Below, in pieces: positions 14,141-30,280 of a stretch of 64,000 nucleotides of DNA (within the stretch, counting starts at the first letter, position 1; each line of letters starts with the position of its first letter). This DNA comes from Ficedula albicollis (lineage: Eukaryota; Chordata; Aves; Passeriformes; Muscicapidae). The translations under genes were made by a program, and so were the position numbers. The stretch is taken from contig NW_004775882.1 of the NCBI RefSeq assembly GCF_000247815.1, forward strand, positions 62,001 to 126,000, written 5' to 3'. The notes below the pieces were generated by a model. It did not search any database. It saw only the letters and a list, made by a program, of their open reading frames with translations, and was not told the origin of the DNA.

Positions 14141-16960
14141 TGTCCCATACCTGTCCATGTGTGGCCCCAGCATGGAGCAGCAAAGCTGGCCCCCATCCCT
14201 GTGTGACCCCAGAGCATGGTGCCCAAGCAGCTCTCCCACAGCCTCCAGTGGGCTCCAGGAGGGGACTCCCAAAACCCCCACCCAAAAATATCACTTAAAC
14301 CCAATTGTGTGAAACAATTGCTGTTGCTGGTTGGAGACAGCCCAGGGATGTGGCTCCCAGCTCCCGAAATCCGTGTGTTCAGTGTGTCCTCGCCTGCCAT
14401 TGCAGCTGCAATCAGCACATTGAGCATTTGTGTGCAGGAGAGGAGGAGCTGGAGAGAATTCCGTGGAGGATGGGAAGGTAACTCTGATCATCACCTCACA
14501 GAGATGTGGGCACTGGGTGTTCTGTGGCAGCTTGGCACACCAGTGAGTTGGCTGCACACGCTTGTTGAGTTTTCATTATTATTTTCTGCAATGAAAAGAA
14601 AAGCTGTAAGTTAAGGGATGTAGACCAGTATACCAATGAAATTCTATTAATAATGTAATGCCTCTTCTTGGTGGTCTGAGAGTTGGGTTGCTGGTATTTC
14701 TGTCTTCTCCTCTTTTATCTTGGTTTGCAGGTAGATGAAGGTGTGGTTGTTCTTTATTCATATTGCAGGATTAAGACCCCAAAAATTTACGTTCTCGAGC
14801 ATAAAGGCTGCAAATAAACACAGCAACTAGTTGGGTGCTGTTGAATGCTGTGGTGATTGCAGAGCATTAAATGACATTTGAGATAAAATCCCTTATGAAC
14901 ACATGATGGCTGTCAAGGTCAGGGTTTAGCAAAGATTGTCATTCCCATGCCTTAAAATGCAGATTGCATATCAAGTCCCAAGTGGCCACCTAACAGTGCA
15001 GAAGCTTTTTCCAGCCTGCAGTTGCACAGAAGTTTGAGCATTTCTCCTGAAATTACTGAACCATTCATGAAGTCAGGTGCTGTTGTGAGTTTAGCTGTTG
15101 AATAGATTGTTTAATTCCATTTGGACACTTGAGAACTTACTGTTTAACAGGAGTGGTAGCTCTGTTACTATGAAAGATGGTATGCTGTTAAGGGAAAGTT
15201 TGCTGCTCTCAATTTTATACTATTAGCCAAGAAAGAGAGTTTGCTTTTTTTATTTAATTTTTTTTTTCCCCCTCAAACAAAGTGGAGCCTGGGTAACTCC
15301 AGGGAGAGGCTTGAAAACCCAGCCTGTTTTTTTTTTTTCCCCTCAAACAAAGTGGAGCCTGGGCAACTCCAGGGAGAGGCTTGAAAACCCAGCCTGGTCT
15401 TGCCTTAGAATCTAAGATCAGGAGACAAATGAAACGAGTCTGCCTTGTTTGTATTAAATTCCCTCGATTTTTAGCCTAATGACTTCTTTTTATTGCTTTG
15501 GGTGGGCACAGAGTATGCACAAGCTTTGGTGACCACAAGCCCTGTGCTGCAGAACAACGTGCCTGTCTGTCTGGCCCAAACCTGGCTCTCCTCTGCACTG
15601 CTGTTCCTGCTGCTCCATTTGCCTTGATCCTGTCACTGCTGAGCAGGGTTCCAGCCTGCCTGGAGGAGCATCCCCTGTGTGTGCAAAGGGCTCCAGGTGT
15701 GCTGGTGGGGGCTCTGAGCAGGACCCCAGACTCTCCCCTGCCTCTCCCTCACACCTTCCTGAGCCTGCTGCCAACTTTCCCTGTGCTCATGGGATGTGAT
15801 GGCACTTGGAGAGTGGAGGGATGGCAAGGTGTGTGTCACAGTGTGCCCTTCCAAGTGCTCTGACAGCTCCTGGGAGCACTGCAGCCTTCTTCTCTTCCTG
15901 TCCTCTGGCTCAGCAGAGCCAGCAGTGTTCGGGAGCCACGCATTTATAACTGGGTTTATCCAGGCTGAAGAGGATTGTGCTGCTTCTGCTGTCACTTTGA
16001 CAGATGTTTGCACTTCACAGGCTGAATGGACTCGCTGTAGTTACATTTTGACTGAGGTATCACATAGGAAAAATCAGAATAAGAGGAAAATCCCAATAGC
16101 ACATCCTGCCAGGGTTGGTAGGGGTGGTGGAGGTGGGGAAGGAATCAGCAGTCTGGGGCAGCATTTTCTCTCTGGATAGCCATTTCTAATTTTAACAGGG
16201 TCTGCAGGCACTCACTTTGCTGCTTCTGCTGTTGAAGTCGTGCTTCCTGAGCAGGCTGCTTAATTACAGTGGTTTAGCTCAAGTCTGTTTGAAATTTTTT
16301 TTTTTTTTGACTAGCGGGTATGAAATAGAATTGGATCTCTCTGGAGCATTGAGATTGGTCAGAGCAGAAAGAGTAAGAAGGGAAAGTTACTTTAAAGTGG
16401 GATTCTTGGGAAACTTGCATCAAACTTTGCCTGGTTTTATACCCAAAATACCACTTATGTTGATGTTCATGTGGCTGGTGTAAGAGAGCAGAATGTAGCC
16501 TGTAATTTGGGCTGCAGCTATTCACAGACCAGGCAGCACACTGAACCAGATGAAGCCAGATGCCAGCTAAATCAGCAGCATCTTCTCCCTCCCTTTATTT
16601 TTTGCATTACTGAATTGTATGTATGGGATTTACTTGAATAATAGCTATTGACAAGGGAGAACTTGCCCCACTAACCATGAGCTTAAAATAGAATATTTTA
16701 AAAGTTGTTGCTGATAGTTTGCTTTGCATCTTTTGTGCCCTGTGCTCCTCAGTGGTTATGGGGCTGTGTTGGTCCAAAATCACAGTTGCCTTTTTAAAAA
16801 ACCAAACTCCTCATTTCAGTAAGATAAGATGAAGAAAGCTTTAAAGCTTTTCAGACCAGACAGCACATGTCATCCCTCTTGAGATTGTTGGTAAAAACTG
16901 ATGCAAGAGAGCAAAGTTAGAGAGAGGAAATTATAAAATGCCTAAATGCCTAACCCCCCC
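14141..16960. other. No gene recognised
   Basis: Non-coding DNA downstream of the CR1 element. It contains the 70-bp duplication at 15258 and a poly-T stretch near 16295; no exon is recognised. Confidence 0.6.
15258..15396. repeat. 70-bp tandem duplication with T-rich start
   Basis: CCTCAAACAAAGTGGAGCCT occurs at 15271 and 15341. Each copy begins with a poly-T/CCC tract, and the copies differ mainly in the length of that tract. Confidence 0.92.
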
Positions 16961-19926
<2,966 letters not shown>

Positions 19927-20514
19927 TGTCCTAGGTTACAGTGTAAACGTATGCCCAAAAGTATGTATTCTATCACCACCTGCTGAAACCAGCTGGGGCA
20001 GTGATCCTTTTTTCTGTGGGAGATATCCTCTGCTAATGGGCCATCTGTTAAAACCAGGTGGGACAATATTCTTTATATTTCCCATGACTCATCCTTCCTC
20101 CAAGGACATATCTCCTGTTAATGGGCCACTGAGTCCTGCTGCATGACTGATAAAATTACATCATCCCATTGGGAGATGCTCCAGCCAGGGGGAGGAGCCA
20201 AGCCTTTCCTACCTAGATAAAAACTGAGATTTAAAACACCAAGGCAGCCCTTACCCACTGGTTTCCAGAGGACAAGAGCTACCAGGATCACTGCTTTGAG
20301 AAGACCATTTCATCTGCACTGCTACCACCACCCTAACTAGTGGGGTGTCAGGTTGTATTCTAATCCTGTCAGTGGTTGTTTTTTGTTTTGTTGTTTTTTT
20401 TTTTTTTTTTGTACTATTGCATGTATTTTATTTTTTCTCTTTTTTTTTTTTTCCCTATTAAATTCTATTTCTGACTTGGAGCCTCTCACTGATTTTGCTT
20501 TCAAAACCATTACA
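19927..20514 (+). mobile_element. Solo LTR of a songbird ERVL-type endogenous retrovirus
   Basis: About 588 bp beginning TGTCCTAGGTTACAG and ending CCATTACA, with conserved blocks GGGAGATGCTCCAGCCAG and GGAGGAGCCAAGCC, a TA-rich box at about 20214, and an ATTAAA poly(A) signal at 20457. This closely recalls an abundant passerine LTR family (TguLTR5-like, from memory). No retroviral coding region flanks it, so it is a solo LTR left by recombination. I could not see a clear target-site duplication. Confidence 0.88.
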
Positions 20515-22851
20515 TCATGGCAGAGTCTTCTGCATTGCTTCTGACCTGAGCCCTTGAGAGAGGTGCAGAAACAGCACATGGTAGGGATGGGCAGACAGGT
20601 GGGTGAGCTTGGGCAGTTGGACTTGGTTTTACCAGCACGGGGGAGCAGGATGTGGGGAGGATACGGATGCAACTGGGCAGCATCAAGCAGATCTGGGCAT
20701 GATCTCTGCCCTCTCCTGCACTGATGCTGACAGTCACAGATGTCCTGTGGTGGCTGCCTAGGTTGGGAGCTGAGCTCTGAGAGCTCTGAGGGCTGAAATC
20801 CTGGCAGAGATATTGAGGATGTATCTGAGACTTGGCTCAGCCCTGAGCAACTGTCCCAACTTGCACTTTGTGCCTTCCCCACTGAGGGATTTTTATATTA
20901 TTATCAGGCAGCCAGGACTCTTGCAATGTGCTATTAGTTGGTTTAATGCTGTTTTATTTGTTAATAAAGTCTTTTAGCTGTTACTTTTATCTATAATACT
21001 TTGGTATAGGGTGCCTGGGGAGGAAAGCAAGAATCCAGAAATCCTGTGAAAGCTTTTAATAAACCATCAGCCCTTCCTGCAGTGCAGTCCTGTGGGAATT
21101 AACTGCTCTGTGCACGAGTGAATTCTCTCTCAGCCTTCCATGGGTGGCATCATTTTGTCCTCAGCTGGCACAGCACATGCTTGACTGCTCTCTTGAGTGT
21201 AGTAAATGGGGCATAACTTATTTTCTTGGTGTTGGGGGGGCAGCAGTTCCAGAAAATGGACACATGCTTTAAAAATAATGGGCTCAAGTGTGTCACTGAA
21301 CTCTTCCATGGTGCTGGGCTGGGCTCATTGTCCAGGCAGATGATGACAGAGCCCCTGCCTGGTGTTGCTGGTTCTTGTGCCACTTAGCAGAGCTTTAACA
21401 AGCTGCACTGAATTTGCAAGCAGTGGAGCCGAAGCCAGTGTGCTGTGAGTGAAAGGTGCACCCAAAATCCCTGGAGCAGGCTCCATCCAGGCTCTTTGAT
21501 GTAGCTGGCACAGCAGTGGCACTTGCTGTTTTTGGGATATGTTTTGTCATTTTTCCAGGGAAAGCTTTTATTTGAGGTTGAATTTTATTTTTTTCTTTTT
21601 CTCTGATGGGGGAGAAATTAATTACCATCCTTGCTCCTCTTTTTGCCCTGAAGACCAGAAATAGTCAGGAACTTAATGTTCAAATGGCTTTAAAAACCAG
21701 TATCTCTAAATGTCAAGTTAATGTGCTCTGGGAACAATGTGACTCAAGGACCTGGTATGAACATCAAATTGCATCTGCTGCCACAAGGACTTGCGGGATT
21801 CTCTGAGGCAAACACAATGGGGAGATTGAGAGTTTATTTCAGCCTTTTTCAATCTTTCTTCTAAAAGTAAAGTTTTATTTTTCTCATGCCTGTCCTCGCC
21901 ACAAATGCAGCCTGAGCCTGTCTGAGATGGCAGATTAAAAATGAAACCCTCATGAATGAGAAATGCAGCCTGCATTTTTTATGATGGCAGAAAAAGTAAA
22001 CCCATTTAAAAATGTGCATATTTTTAAGAAAGTAAATGACTAAGTAGGTGAGATGTAGGTATCAATAAATATTTATTCCAAAGAAGTAATCTTCCAACAG
22101 AATTGGAAATTGTCTCATCCTTTTAGGCAATTAAAAATCAATGTTTGTTTTTCAAAGTGGAAGTAACATTTTTCCAGTTGCTTTTGGAGCGTGGCCACTG
22201 TTGAGTGAAAAGTTTCGCAGCTACATGACATTTTTTTCAGAATAATTGCACTAAAAGGACAGGCTGATTTATAGGATGGATTGTAATGATCTTGAAAGGC
22301 AGGGGAGGAAAAAACTCCCAGAGTTAACCCAAATGTGAAATTGTTCTCTGAAAAAGAAGTTGGAAATGGGGGTCTGGAGTCTGCAGGGGGGCAGATGGCG
22401 AGTGCTGAGGCTGGGTCACATCTACTCAAGGTGTGAAATTGCCATGGAGGTTTATAGAATTGAGACAAATAATATATTCAAGTGAGCCTCATTTTAGAGA
22501 CCAGGTAAACCAATTAAAGCTCTGAAAAAGATACTACAGATCCATGATCTCCAATACAGTTGGTCACCGCATGACTGGATCAAGGACACCTGCCACCAGA
22601 AGTTAGGGACCTGTTCCTGGGGTTTTGGGGAACTCCTGAGCCCTGTTTGTTTTTGGAATGGTCCCTGTCCCTCTCTGTGCATCCTGGCATCTCACCTGTT
22701 GGATCCCAGAAACCTGGGTTTTTGAGCTTTCTGTGCTGTCAGGCACTGACCCCCTGGAGAACACTGCTTTTGACCTGAGGCCTTGGAGAAGCTTCCAAAT
22801 TTGGAGTTAAAATCCCGGGTGTGTAGTGAAATAGAAGTGTGTGCTTTCACA
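20515..22851. other. No gene recognised
   Basis: Non-coding DNA between the plus-strand LTR and the 166-bp minisatellite. Confidence 0.6.
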
Positions 22852-23300
22852 CGGGAAAGGGTTTCACATTTGAGGTTTTTATAGTACAGTAATAGGTATG
22901 GGACAAGATGGAGGATTTTGGGTGGTGTCTCAGTGTTCATCTTTCTTCTTCCTTCTTCTTCATGGGTTTCAGGTAGTAGTTTCTGGTTGGTCAGTCAGTG
23001 TCACTCTGAGGGTCATGCGGGAAAGGGTTTCAGATTTGAGGTTTTTATAGTACAGTAAGAGGTATGGGACAAGATGGAGGATTTTGGGTGGTGTCTCAGT
23101 GTTCATCTTTCTTCTTCCTTCTTCTTCATGGGTTTCAGGTAGTAGTTTCTGGTTGGTCAGTCAGTGTCACTCTGAGGGTCATGGGAATCTTTCTTCTTCC
23201 TTCTTCTTCATGGTGTTCATCTTTCTTCTTCCTTCTTCTTCATGGGTTTCAGGTAGTAGTTTCTGGTTGGTCAGTCAGTGTCACTCTGAGGGTCATGGGA
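22852..23300. repeat. 166-bp minisatellite, two full copies and a partial third
   Basis: CGGGAAAGGGTTTCA starts at 22852 and 23018. The third copy begins inside the CTTCTT-rich part near 23187, where a small secondary duplication of that part is seen. The block ends at GAGGGTCATGGG near 23298. Confidence 0.93.
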
Positions 23301-26300
23301 AGTCAGTTATTGGGTTAAAAGGATAAATAATATAGGTATTAATACTCTATTGGACTGTTTAGCTTTAAGAGACCTTGCAGCAGCTGGATCTTCCTCCATT
23401 TTCCTCACTTCTTGCAGGTAGCTAGAAATGCTGCTGAACACTCTGTACTTCTTGATAAGATTTAATAAACAACCAAACCCGAACACAAGAAAATCAGTTT
23501 CCTTTGTGTATTTTGTAATCCTGGCTCTGAGTGAAGGCAGAAGAGACTGAGCAAAACCACTAATATAGTGGTGCAAAACTCCCACCACTGTCACTGAAGC
23601 AGCATGGGCTCAGCGCTGCCAGACCTGAAGCACAGCCCTGTGTTGTGGGGCCTTGAGCCTTGAGATTTTGGTAGCCCAAGCCCCCCGGCTGTGACTGAGC
23701 ACGTGTGTGGTGAACCTTCCCCCAGCAGCTCGGGGGCTGGGCTTGCTCCTCTCCCCGCTCTCCAGAGACCTTGTTCCCTGGCACAGGAGAGCTGTGAGAA
23801 GTGGCTTGGATGGAGAGGAAGGCACACCTGAAATCCAGAGACTCGCCCAAAGGACATTGTGTTTGTTTGAACCTGTCCTCACACAAGGGCTGAAGCCTGA
23901 GCAATGAAACTACCAGGAAGGTGTTTTTCGTTTTTTTGTTGGAAATGGCTGTTTTCCAAGCTCAGCTTGACTCACTGGATGGTGTGTTCTGATGAAGCTG
24001 CTGACTAAGAAAATAAGAAAGTTCTTAAATACAACCACAGCTCAGCAGCAGCTGCAGAGCCAATTTCACCCTTGGCTGTATGAGCACCATCCCTGCAACA
24101 TGCATGTGCAGCAAACTCCCAGGGCTACACAGGATAAAAGGACTTCTTGGAGATGGGCTGTGCATAGCAAGTGCTCTTGCTCTTAGTGCAGCAGCTTATT
24201 TTAGCCAACAACTCAGCTAACACAGCCTCAGTTTCTTCAGTCACTCCTTAGATGGAGGCATGAAGCAAGAAACCCAGGGAAACCTGCAGCAGGACTTCAA
24301 CCTGGCATATCTGCACTGCAACTCATCTGCTCATCTGCACACCCTCTACTGAAGCCTGAGGGGAGGCTGGACTACTCCAAAATGCAGGTGGTTGGCGCTG
24401 GCAGGTCCTCCCACTAGAGAAGGGCAATTGAAGGAGGAGATCTGTGGGGTTCTTCCCCTTGCTCAGTTATTTTCAGAGGACTGAACAGGATAATCTGCTC
24501 CCATCAGGCACTGGAGTGCAGGAGCTGCCTGCAAACCACAGCATTTCTAAAAAGCTGTAAAACACTTGCTGTGAGTCGTGTGTCTGAGATGTCTGCACAG
24601 CCACACACAGGTGAGCCAGGTGCGAGGATCGCTTAAAAAAAACAAACCTGGAGCCTGTTGACACCAGCATGGAGAAAGGGGCCAACAGGCCTGAGGACAG
24701 AACCTGGAGAGAAGGCAGGAGGCAGTGGCAAGGCTGTTGTAGCAGGGGAGAAGAAGAGGAAGAGCAGCACGGAGCACAGCCAGCAGCCTGATCAGGTAAC
24801 TCGCTGACGAGACAGAAGGGCTGCACTCCCAGGGCAGGCGGATCCAGCTGGCACTGCCTCAGCGCACACCCAGCATCAGGTGGCAGCGCTCACATGCCAA
24901 GGCTCTGCCTCCCATGCTGATCCTGGCAGCCGTTCAAGCATCTCAGAAATCTTCTCTGGGCAGATTACAAGGGAAGTGGAGATGAGACAAACACCAGGCC
25001 AGGAGGGAGCTGCACTTCAGGACTCCCCTCCCCTTTGCAAGTCTTGAGTTGTGAGGTATGAGCTGGCAAGACTGTAATTCAGATCCTCACACATGAAATG
25101 CTGTTCTAGGAGTAAAACCTGATCTGAATCTGGATTTGTGTTAAGGGTGCAAGACTGGATGAGGTGCCTGGCTCCTCATCTGGCTAGGACAGTCTCCAAC
25201 AGTTCAGTTGAAGAGTGCTTTTAGAACTCAGTTTATATTTAAAAGGGAAAATAAATGAATTCTTAGGGTCCCAAGCTAAACGATCAGGCAGCAGGAGCTT
25301 GAGTTCCACTGTCTGTTACCCATCCAGAACCCACTTGAGCCAGTGCAAAGCACCTTCAGAAATCTATCCTCAAAAGGTCCTGTGAAACAGGGGTGGGAAG
25401 AGGGAGAACTGCTCTCAAAGGACTGCCAGACCCCATAGCACTTTTTTCTGGGACAGAGAAAACAGGACCTCACCTGATCCCTCCCTCCAGACAGCTAGAA
25501 AGCTGAAGGTCCCAGAAAAAGAAATAGGCTTGATGCTTTTTAAAGCTTTCTGGTTGCAGACACTGACCCAACTTAGTGAACAGTATGATCACATCCTTGC
25601 AGAACAGAGCACCTGTACCTGTGGCTGCAGAAATGCAAGATATCATAAAGTGCTCAATAGAGATGACAATAGGAGAATTTTGCTCCAAATAACAGTTTTT
25701 TGCCAAACCTCTGTTCTTATCTCTTAACTGAAATCCATTCCTCATATTGTAAATCTGTGATATCTGATGGGCTAATACAAGTTTTACAGTGATAGCATCA
25801 AGAGTTTTTAAATTTACCAAGGCTTATCAAAGTCTCAAGTTGCTTGGTTTCTTCAGAGCCTGGAAAAGTTTTCCAAAACTCAGTTCCTTGCTGGTGTAAA
25901 TATTGTTTGGCAGCATCAGAAAGGTTTTCCAAGGGGAAGTGAGACAGACTGGTGCTCCTGCCTCTTTGAACTCCAGCCAAATGCTTAAATTACAAACTTA
26001 GACTAGTGTGGTCCTGCTCTTGATGAGAGTTTAAAGAGAATGTAAAACACAATGACACTGATCTTCTGTTTAATTGCCACACAAAGCAGATAACTGGATA
26101 CAGAGGATTAAAATAAAAACTGAGTATTTGATAATATAGAATTGAGAGGGGAAAAAACAGTATGCAAAATCACTATGTTATCAGTGATTCTTGGTGATTT
26201 TCATAGCTGAAAATGACCCAGAGATTTAATTAGTCTTGGAAAATGTTCTTCCTATAAAACTGTGACAAAGTAAAATGTGAATCTTGCTATATCTAAACAA

Positions 26301-26754
26301 TCAGCAACTATTGAAATGAAGGAAGGTTGATACTGAAACTGAAACATCAGTCTGCACAGTCAAAATGTACAGAAGAAAATGATGTGATTTTTTTTAGGGC
26401 AAAATGTTGGCCCTAATAAGCAGCAAAACCACTGGAAAATATGGCAAACTCAAATAGCTCATAGGCTTCAATGTCTGAATGAATCACTGCTGTCACTCAA
26501 TCCAATTGCCCAGAGTCCTGTGTTTATTCTTTTTACAGTAGTCTTATTTAAGGAACCAACTTTCCAATTTCATATCACCACAGTGCGATTTAAGGATTTT
26601 TAGTTAACAGCAATTTGGAGAATTTTAAAACCTCCTGCAGCCCAGCTACTGCACTTCTCACTCTGCAGGAAAGCACTTTTTGGACACGTCACCTGAGCAT
26701 TTATTTAACTTTTAGATCAGAGGCCTCCTCCCTGCTTTGAACTTTGCAGACTCC
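23301..26754. other. No gene recognised
   Basis: Non-coding DNA, somewhat GC-rich at 23.6-23.9 and 24.6-25.0 kb but without a true CpG island. The plus strand changes from T/G-rich to A/C-rich in this interval. Confidence 0.55.
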
Positions 26755-26983
26755 AGGGATTGACAGCACCAGTCTCAACCACGGTTCAGGTTAAAAAAAC
26801 TCCAGACCTTATAGGGATTGACAGCACCAGTCTCAACCATGGTTCAGGTTAAAAAAACTCCAGATCTTAGATCCTGAATAAGCCACCTGCACAGTGGCAG
26901 GGATTGACAGCACCAGTCTCAACCACGGTTCAGGTTAAAAAAACTCCAGACCTTAGATCCTGAATAAGCCACCTGCACAGTGG
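26755..26983. repeat. Three-copy tandem repeat with nested unit lengths (58 and 86 bp)
   Basis: AGGGATTGACAGCACCAGTC starts at 26755, 26813 and 26899. The first copy lacks the last 28 bases (CCTGAATAAGCCACC part) that the other two have. Confidence 0.92.
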
Positions 26984-28221
26984 AAGAAGCTGAAATTGAG
27001 AGAACGCAGCAGGGAATAGTAAGATTAAAAGCATTTCTAGCTGTGCTTAACTTCAGTGACTTTTCTGTTTTGAAGAGGTATTTGGGCTTAAAACTCTCAG
27101 GCAGCTGCATGGCTGCCTGCCAGAAGAAGTTCACTGCAAAGCTGTTTGCACAGCATCAGCCTATTTTTAGTGTATGGCTTGGGAGGGAGTTTCTTCCTCC
27201 CCCTGTCCCAAGCCTCTGAAATGCTCTTCACTGGCAGGCAGAGCCCGATGGGAGTTTTTGCACAGGAATATGGAATTTCTTTTGGCCAGCAGAGTAAAAT
27301 TTGGTCTTGCGTATGTGCCAAGCCAGCTTCATATCCACCCAGGGTATGAAAAGCTGGGCAGCACCAGCCCTGGTTGCTTTCTTCTCAGCTGGAATGTTGT
27401 TTTAGGAAAAATAAAAACAGAGAACCCAGTTTAAACAAAGTAAGATACCATCTCTGGCAAAAATTCAGATAAAGGTTTAAGATTCCTACTGCAGTAATTG
27501 GGTAAGAGAGCAGCCACTCCAAACTGTGTATCATCCCAATGCACATACAAACAATTAAGAAGTGGTTTGTGTGCACTAGTCCTACATTCAGATGAAGTAT
27601 TGCTGTCACTTTCCCTATTTTTCACAACAAAAACGTACATTTAAGGTGCGGGATGCATTCACTGTGAAAGCTGAAGTACTCCCAAAACTTTGAAATGGAA
27701 GCATGGAGAGTGCCTTGCACCGGGTGGTGTTGGGAAGTTTGTACTAACTGCAGACATGGGCCACACTGCCAGTGTGCCCACAGATGTTATTACCACAAGT
27801 GCTATTTTAAAAGAAGGGATGAAAAACACATGGCTGTGAGCCCCAGGGCTGTGCTGCAGAGCTTTGCCATGCAGTGTTTGCTCCAGAGCAGGCCTGGGTG
27901 GGAGAGGGTCACAGGGCAGTGCACAAACTGGGAGCTCTGCACTGCCCTTGTCCCCTGCACCTCCAACCCTCCTCTGTGCCAGCCCTGTACCCTGCCCACA
28001 GACTGCTTTAAAATCTCAGATTCCAGAGATTCCACAGCCTGCCCAGGAAAGGTATTCCAGAGCTTTGCTGTTCCTGCTGCCAAGGCCAACTGCCCATTTG
28101 GACGTCTCAGCTCAGTATCTCCTGCTGTAATAGAGTTTTTTTTCCTTGTCCTACCCACAGCAGTGGGAGAAAGCATTTCTTTCCTTCTTTGCACCTAACT
28201 GATTTGAAAACATCTCTCCCA

Positions 28222-28349
28222 TCACCTTGATACCAGCTCAGTCATCCATCCTATCATCCCTCTCATTGCTTTTCTCCAGTCACCTCCCTTGAAACCAGCT
28301 CAGTCATCCATCCTGTCATCCCTCTCATTGCTTTTCTCCAGTCACCTCC
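28222..28349. repeat. 62-bp tandem duplication
   Basis: ACCAGCTCAGTCATCCATCC recurs 62 bases apart, followed by the same CTCTCATTGCTTTTCTCCAG block. Confidence 0.9.
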
Positions 28350-28459
28350 AGCTGATCTCCATTTCCCCAGGAGATGCAGTGCCCACAGTTTGATCCCATG
28401 TTCCAGCTGATCCCCATTTCCCCAGGAGATGCAGTGCCCACAGTTTGATCCCATGTTCC
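28350..28459. repeat. 55-bp tandem duplication
   Basis: AGCTGATCTCCATTTCC at 28350 recurs as AGCTGATCCCCATTTCC at 28405. It directly abuts the 62-bp duplication on its left. Confidence 0.92.
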
Positions 28460-29774
28460 AAGAAAGGCTTTCTGCTGCCACCTGAGGAAGAGGGACCGCA
28501 CCATGTATCCTAGAGATTACACTCCTGTTCATCCATTTCATAACAACATTGGGTTTTTTGTTTTTTTTTCAGGAACAGGATGCTGTTGAATCAGGTTCAG
28601 CTGGTGACTGGCTATAACCCCAGGAGAACTCTTCTGCATAACTGCTACCATAGCAGCCTGTCCTGTCCCATCCTGTATTTGTTCAGCTGATCACGGCTTC
28701 TGCTGAAGTCTACAAACACACATTTGTCAAATCCACTGCTGGACTTACTGCATCACATGCTAACTCTTTTGAATTTGTCAAGTTCACTTTCAATTGTACT
28801 TGTCTTCTGCTCAGTCAGTAGTTAGCTCAAGTCTGGTGCTCACTACAATTTAATCAGCACAGGCCATCCAAGTTGAAATGAAAATACAAAATAATCTCAA
28901 ATCAGAAAAGGACTGCAGAGAATTCCCCTCAATACATACCTGCAGTGTGAATTTTTAATAATTACTCTGAGCAGGGTTTTCCAAAAAGTTTTTATCACCT
29001 CACTTTTAAATTGGTGTCAGACCACATTGCCCTGCTATCTTATGTAAAGTCATTAGAGTCACTTAAAATAAAGCTGTGGTCACTGCTTCTCCTCTGCTCA
29101 AGGAGGAGACTTGTTAACTTGGTGCAGATTAACAAAATTTGATCTTTCCTTCAGACACACACTGATATGTTTCCCTTTTCCATTAATTTTCCAGTTTAAA
29201 CTATTGACCCTGAGTTCTGAGCAGGCAGAAGGAAGTAGAGACAAGCTGAGCCTTCAGAGGTTACAGCAACCCCTTTGTCTCTAATGCTGGGAAGTAATTT
29301 ACCTTATGGGGTGTCTGACTTAGACACAAGGACAACTACACTTGTGCTTGTACTGCAATCCCTTACACAGGGCAGAGTAAGCAGAGCTTGTCTAAGGAGG
29401 ACCTGACAGTCCTCAAAGCGTTCACTGCTCTGCCCTGACATCACACAACACAAGGACAATTAAAGTCTTTTCCTCCTGTGCCTATGGGTGCCCCCTCCAC
29501 TGCCAGAAGTGTCCAGCTGTTCCAGTGAGAAATCACATCCATGAAACAGAGAAGGCTATTCCACAATATCCTGCACTTGCCGCAAAGATCTCAGGTGACC
29601 AGATTAAACCACAAAAAAAATTCCAGCAAATAAACTAAACATGCATTCAGTAATAATTTCCATGGCATCAAAAGCCATGTGATGAAACTATTCCCAACAT
29701 CACCTTTGGTAACAGAAGTCTTGAACAGCCTTTTCAAGAAACCTTTACAAAAATGGCTGTGGATCACAGCATCA

Positions 29775-29868
29775 ATAATTACACTCTGGGGTTGTCCTGT
29801 GTGGGCCAGGAGCTGGACTTGATGATCCTTGTGGGTTCCTTCCAACTCAGGATATTCTATGATTCTAC
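29775..29868 (+). mobile_element. CR1 LINE 3' tail, short fragment
   Basis: Contains GACTTGATGATCCTTGTGGG, TTCCTTCCAACTCAGG and the terminal ATTCTATGATTCT, the characteristic CR1 3' end with its 8-bp tail repeats. Only about the last 95 bases are preserved. Confidence 0.9.
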
Positions 29869-30280
29869 AACTTCATCAACAAGACCTGATCATTTGGCAA
29901 CTCTTAATTCAACATGATGCCCAACAATTTTTTCCTGACACCTAAGTCTATGGAGACAGGATATGATTGTTCTCATGTCCCAGTAATTACCTACTATGCT
30001 CATTAAAACAACTCCTTGTTTAAGGTGATGACATAATAACATCTTCATCAACAGGGCAATAGTGCCCTTTCTCCTATGGAGCTTTCCCAGCACATTTTCT
30101 GGATAATTTAAAATCCCTGACAGGTATCACTGTCTTACTCTAGGCAGTTACATATTTGGACAAATCCAGTGATTTCCAAGTGATCCTTTGCTTTGTTAAT
30201 CTCTTAATGCTACATTTCTATGGTTCCAAAGTGCATCCTGGATGCAGCTGCATGTGTGCAGTGGGCGGCTTAACTTGCAC

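Larger units (their letters stand above)
27990..28550 (-). mobile_element. Possible degenerate antisense CR1-like segment with internal duplications
   Basis: Phrases such as CCACAGCCTGCCCAGG and a later AGGACAAGG-type stretch on the minus strand loosely resemble CR1 3' sequence. Similarity by eye is weak, and two short tandem duplications lie inside. It could also be ordinary unique DNA. Confidence 0.3.
26984..29774. other. No gene recognised outside the duplications
   Basis: Non-coding DNA with the adjoining 62- and 55-bp duplications and a possible old CR1-like stretch. No HPRT1 or other exon was recognised on either strand. Confidence 0.55.

Noticed and set aside
22900..23326. Repetitive Phe/Leu-rich open frames that looked like a repeat protein
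   Set aside because: They follow the 166-bp DNA repeat and CTTCTT microsatellite, not a protein repeat.
23591..23907. Overlapping open frames in a GC-richer patch, possibly an exon
   Set aside because: Open in several frames at once, which reflects base composition; no splice sites or known domain.
26755..28459. Direct repeats that might suggest a CRISPR array
   Set aside because: This is vertebrate DNA, the repeats have no regular spacers, and copies are adjacent tandem duplications.
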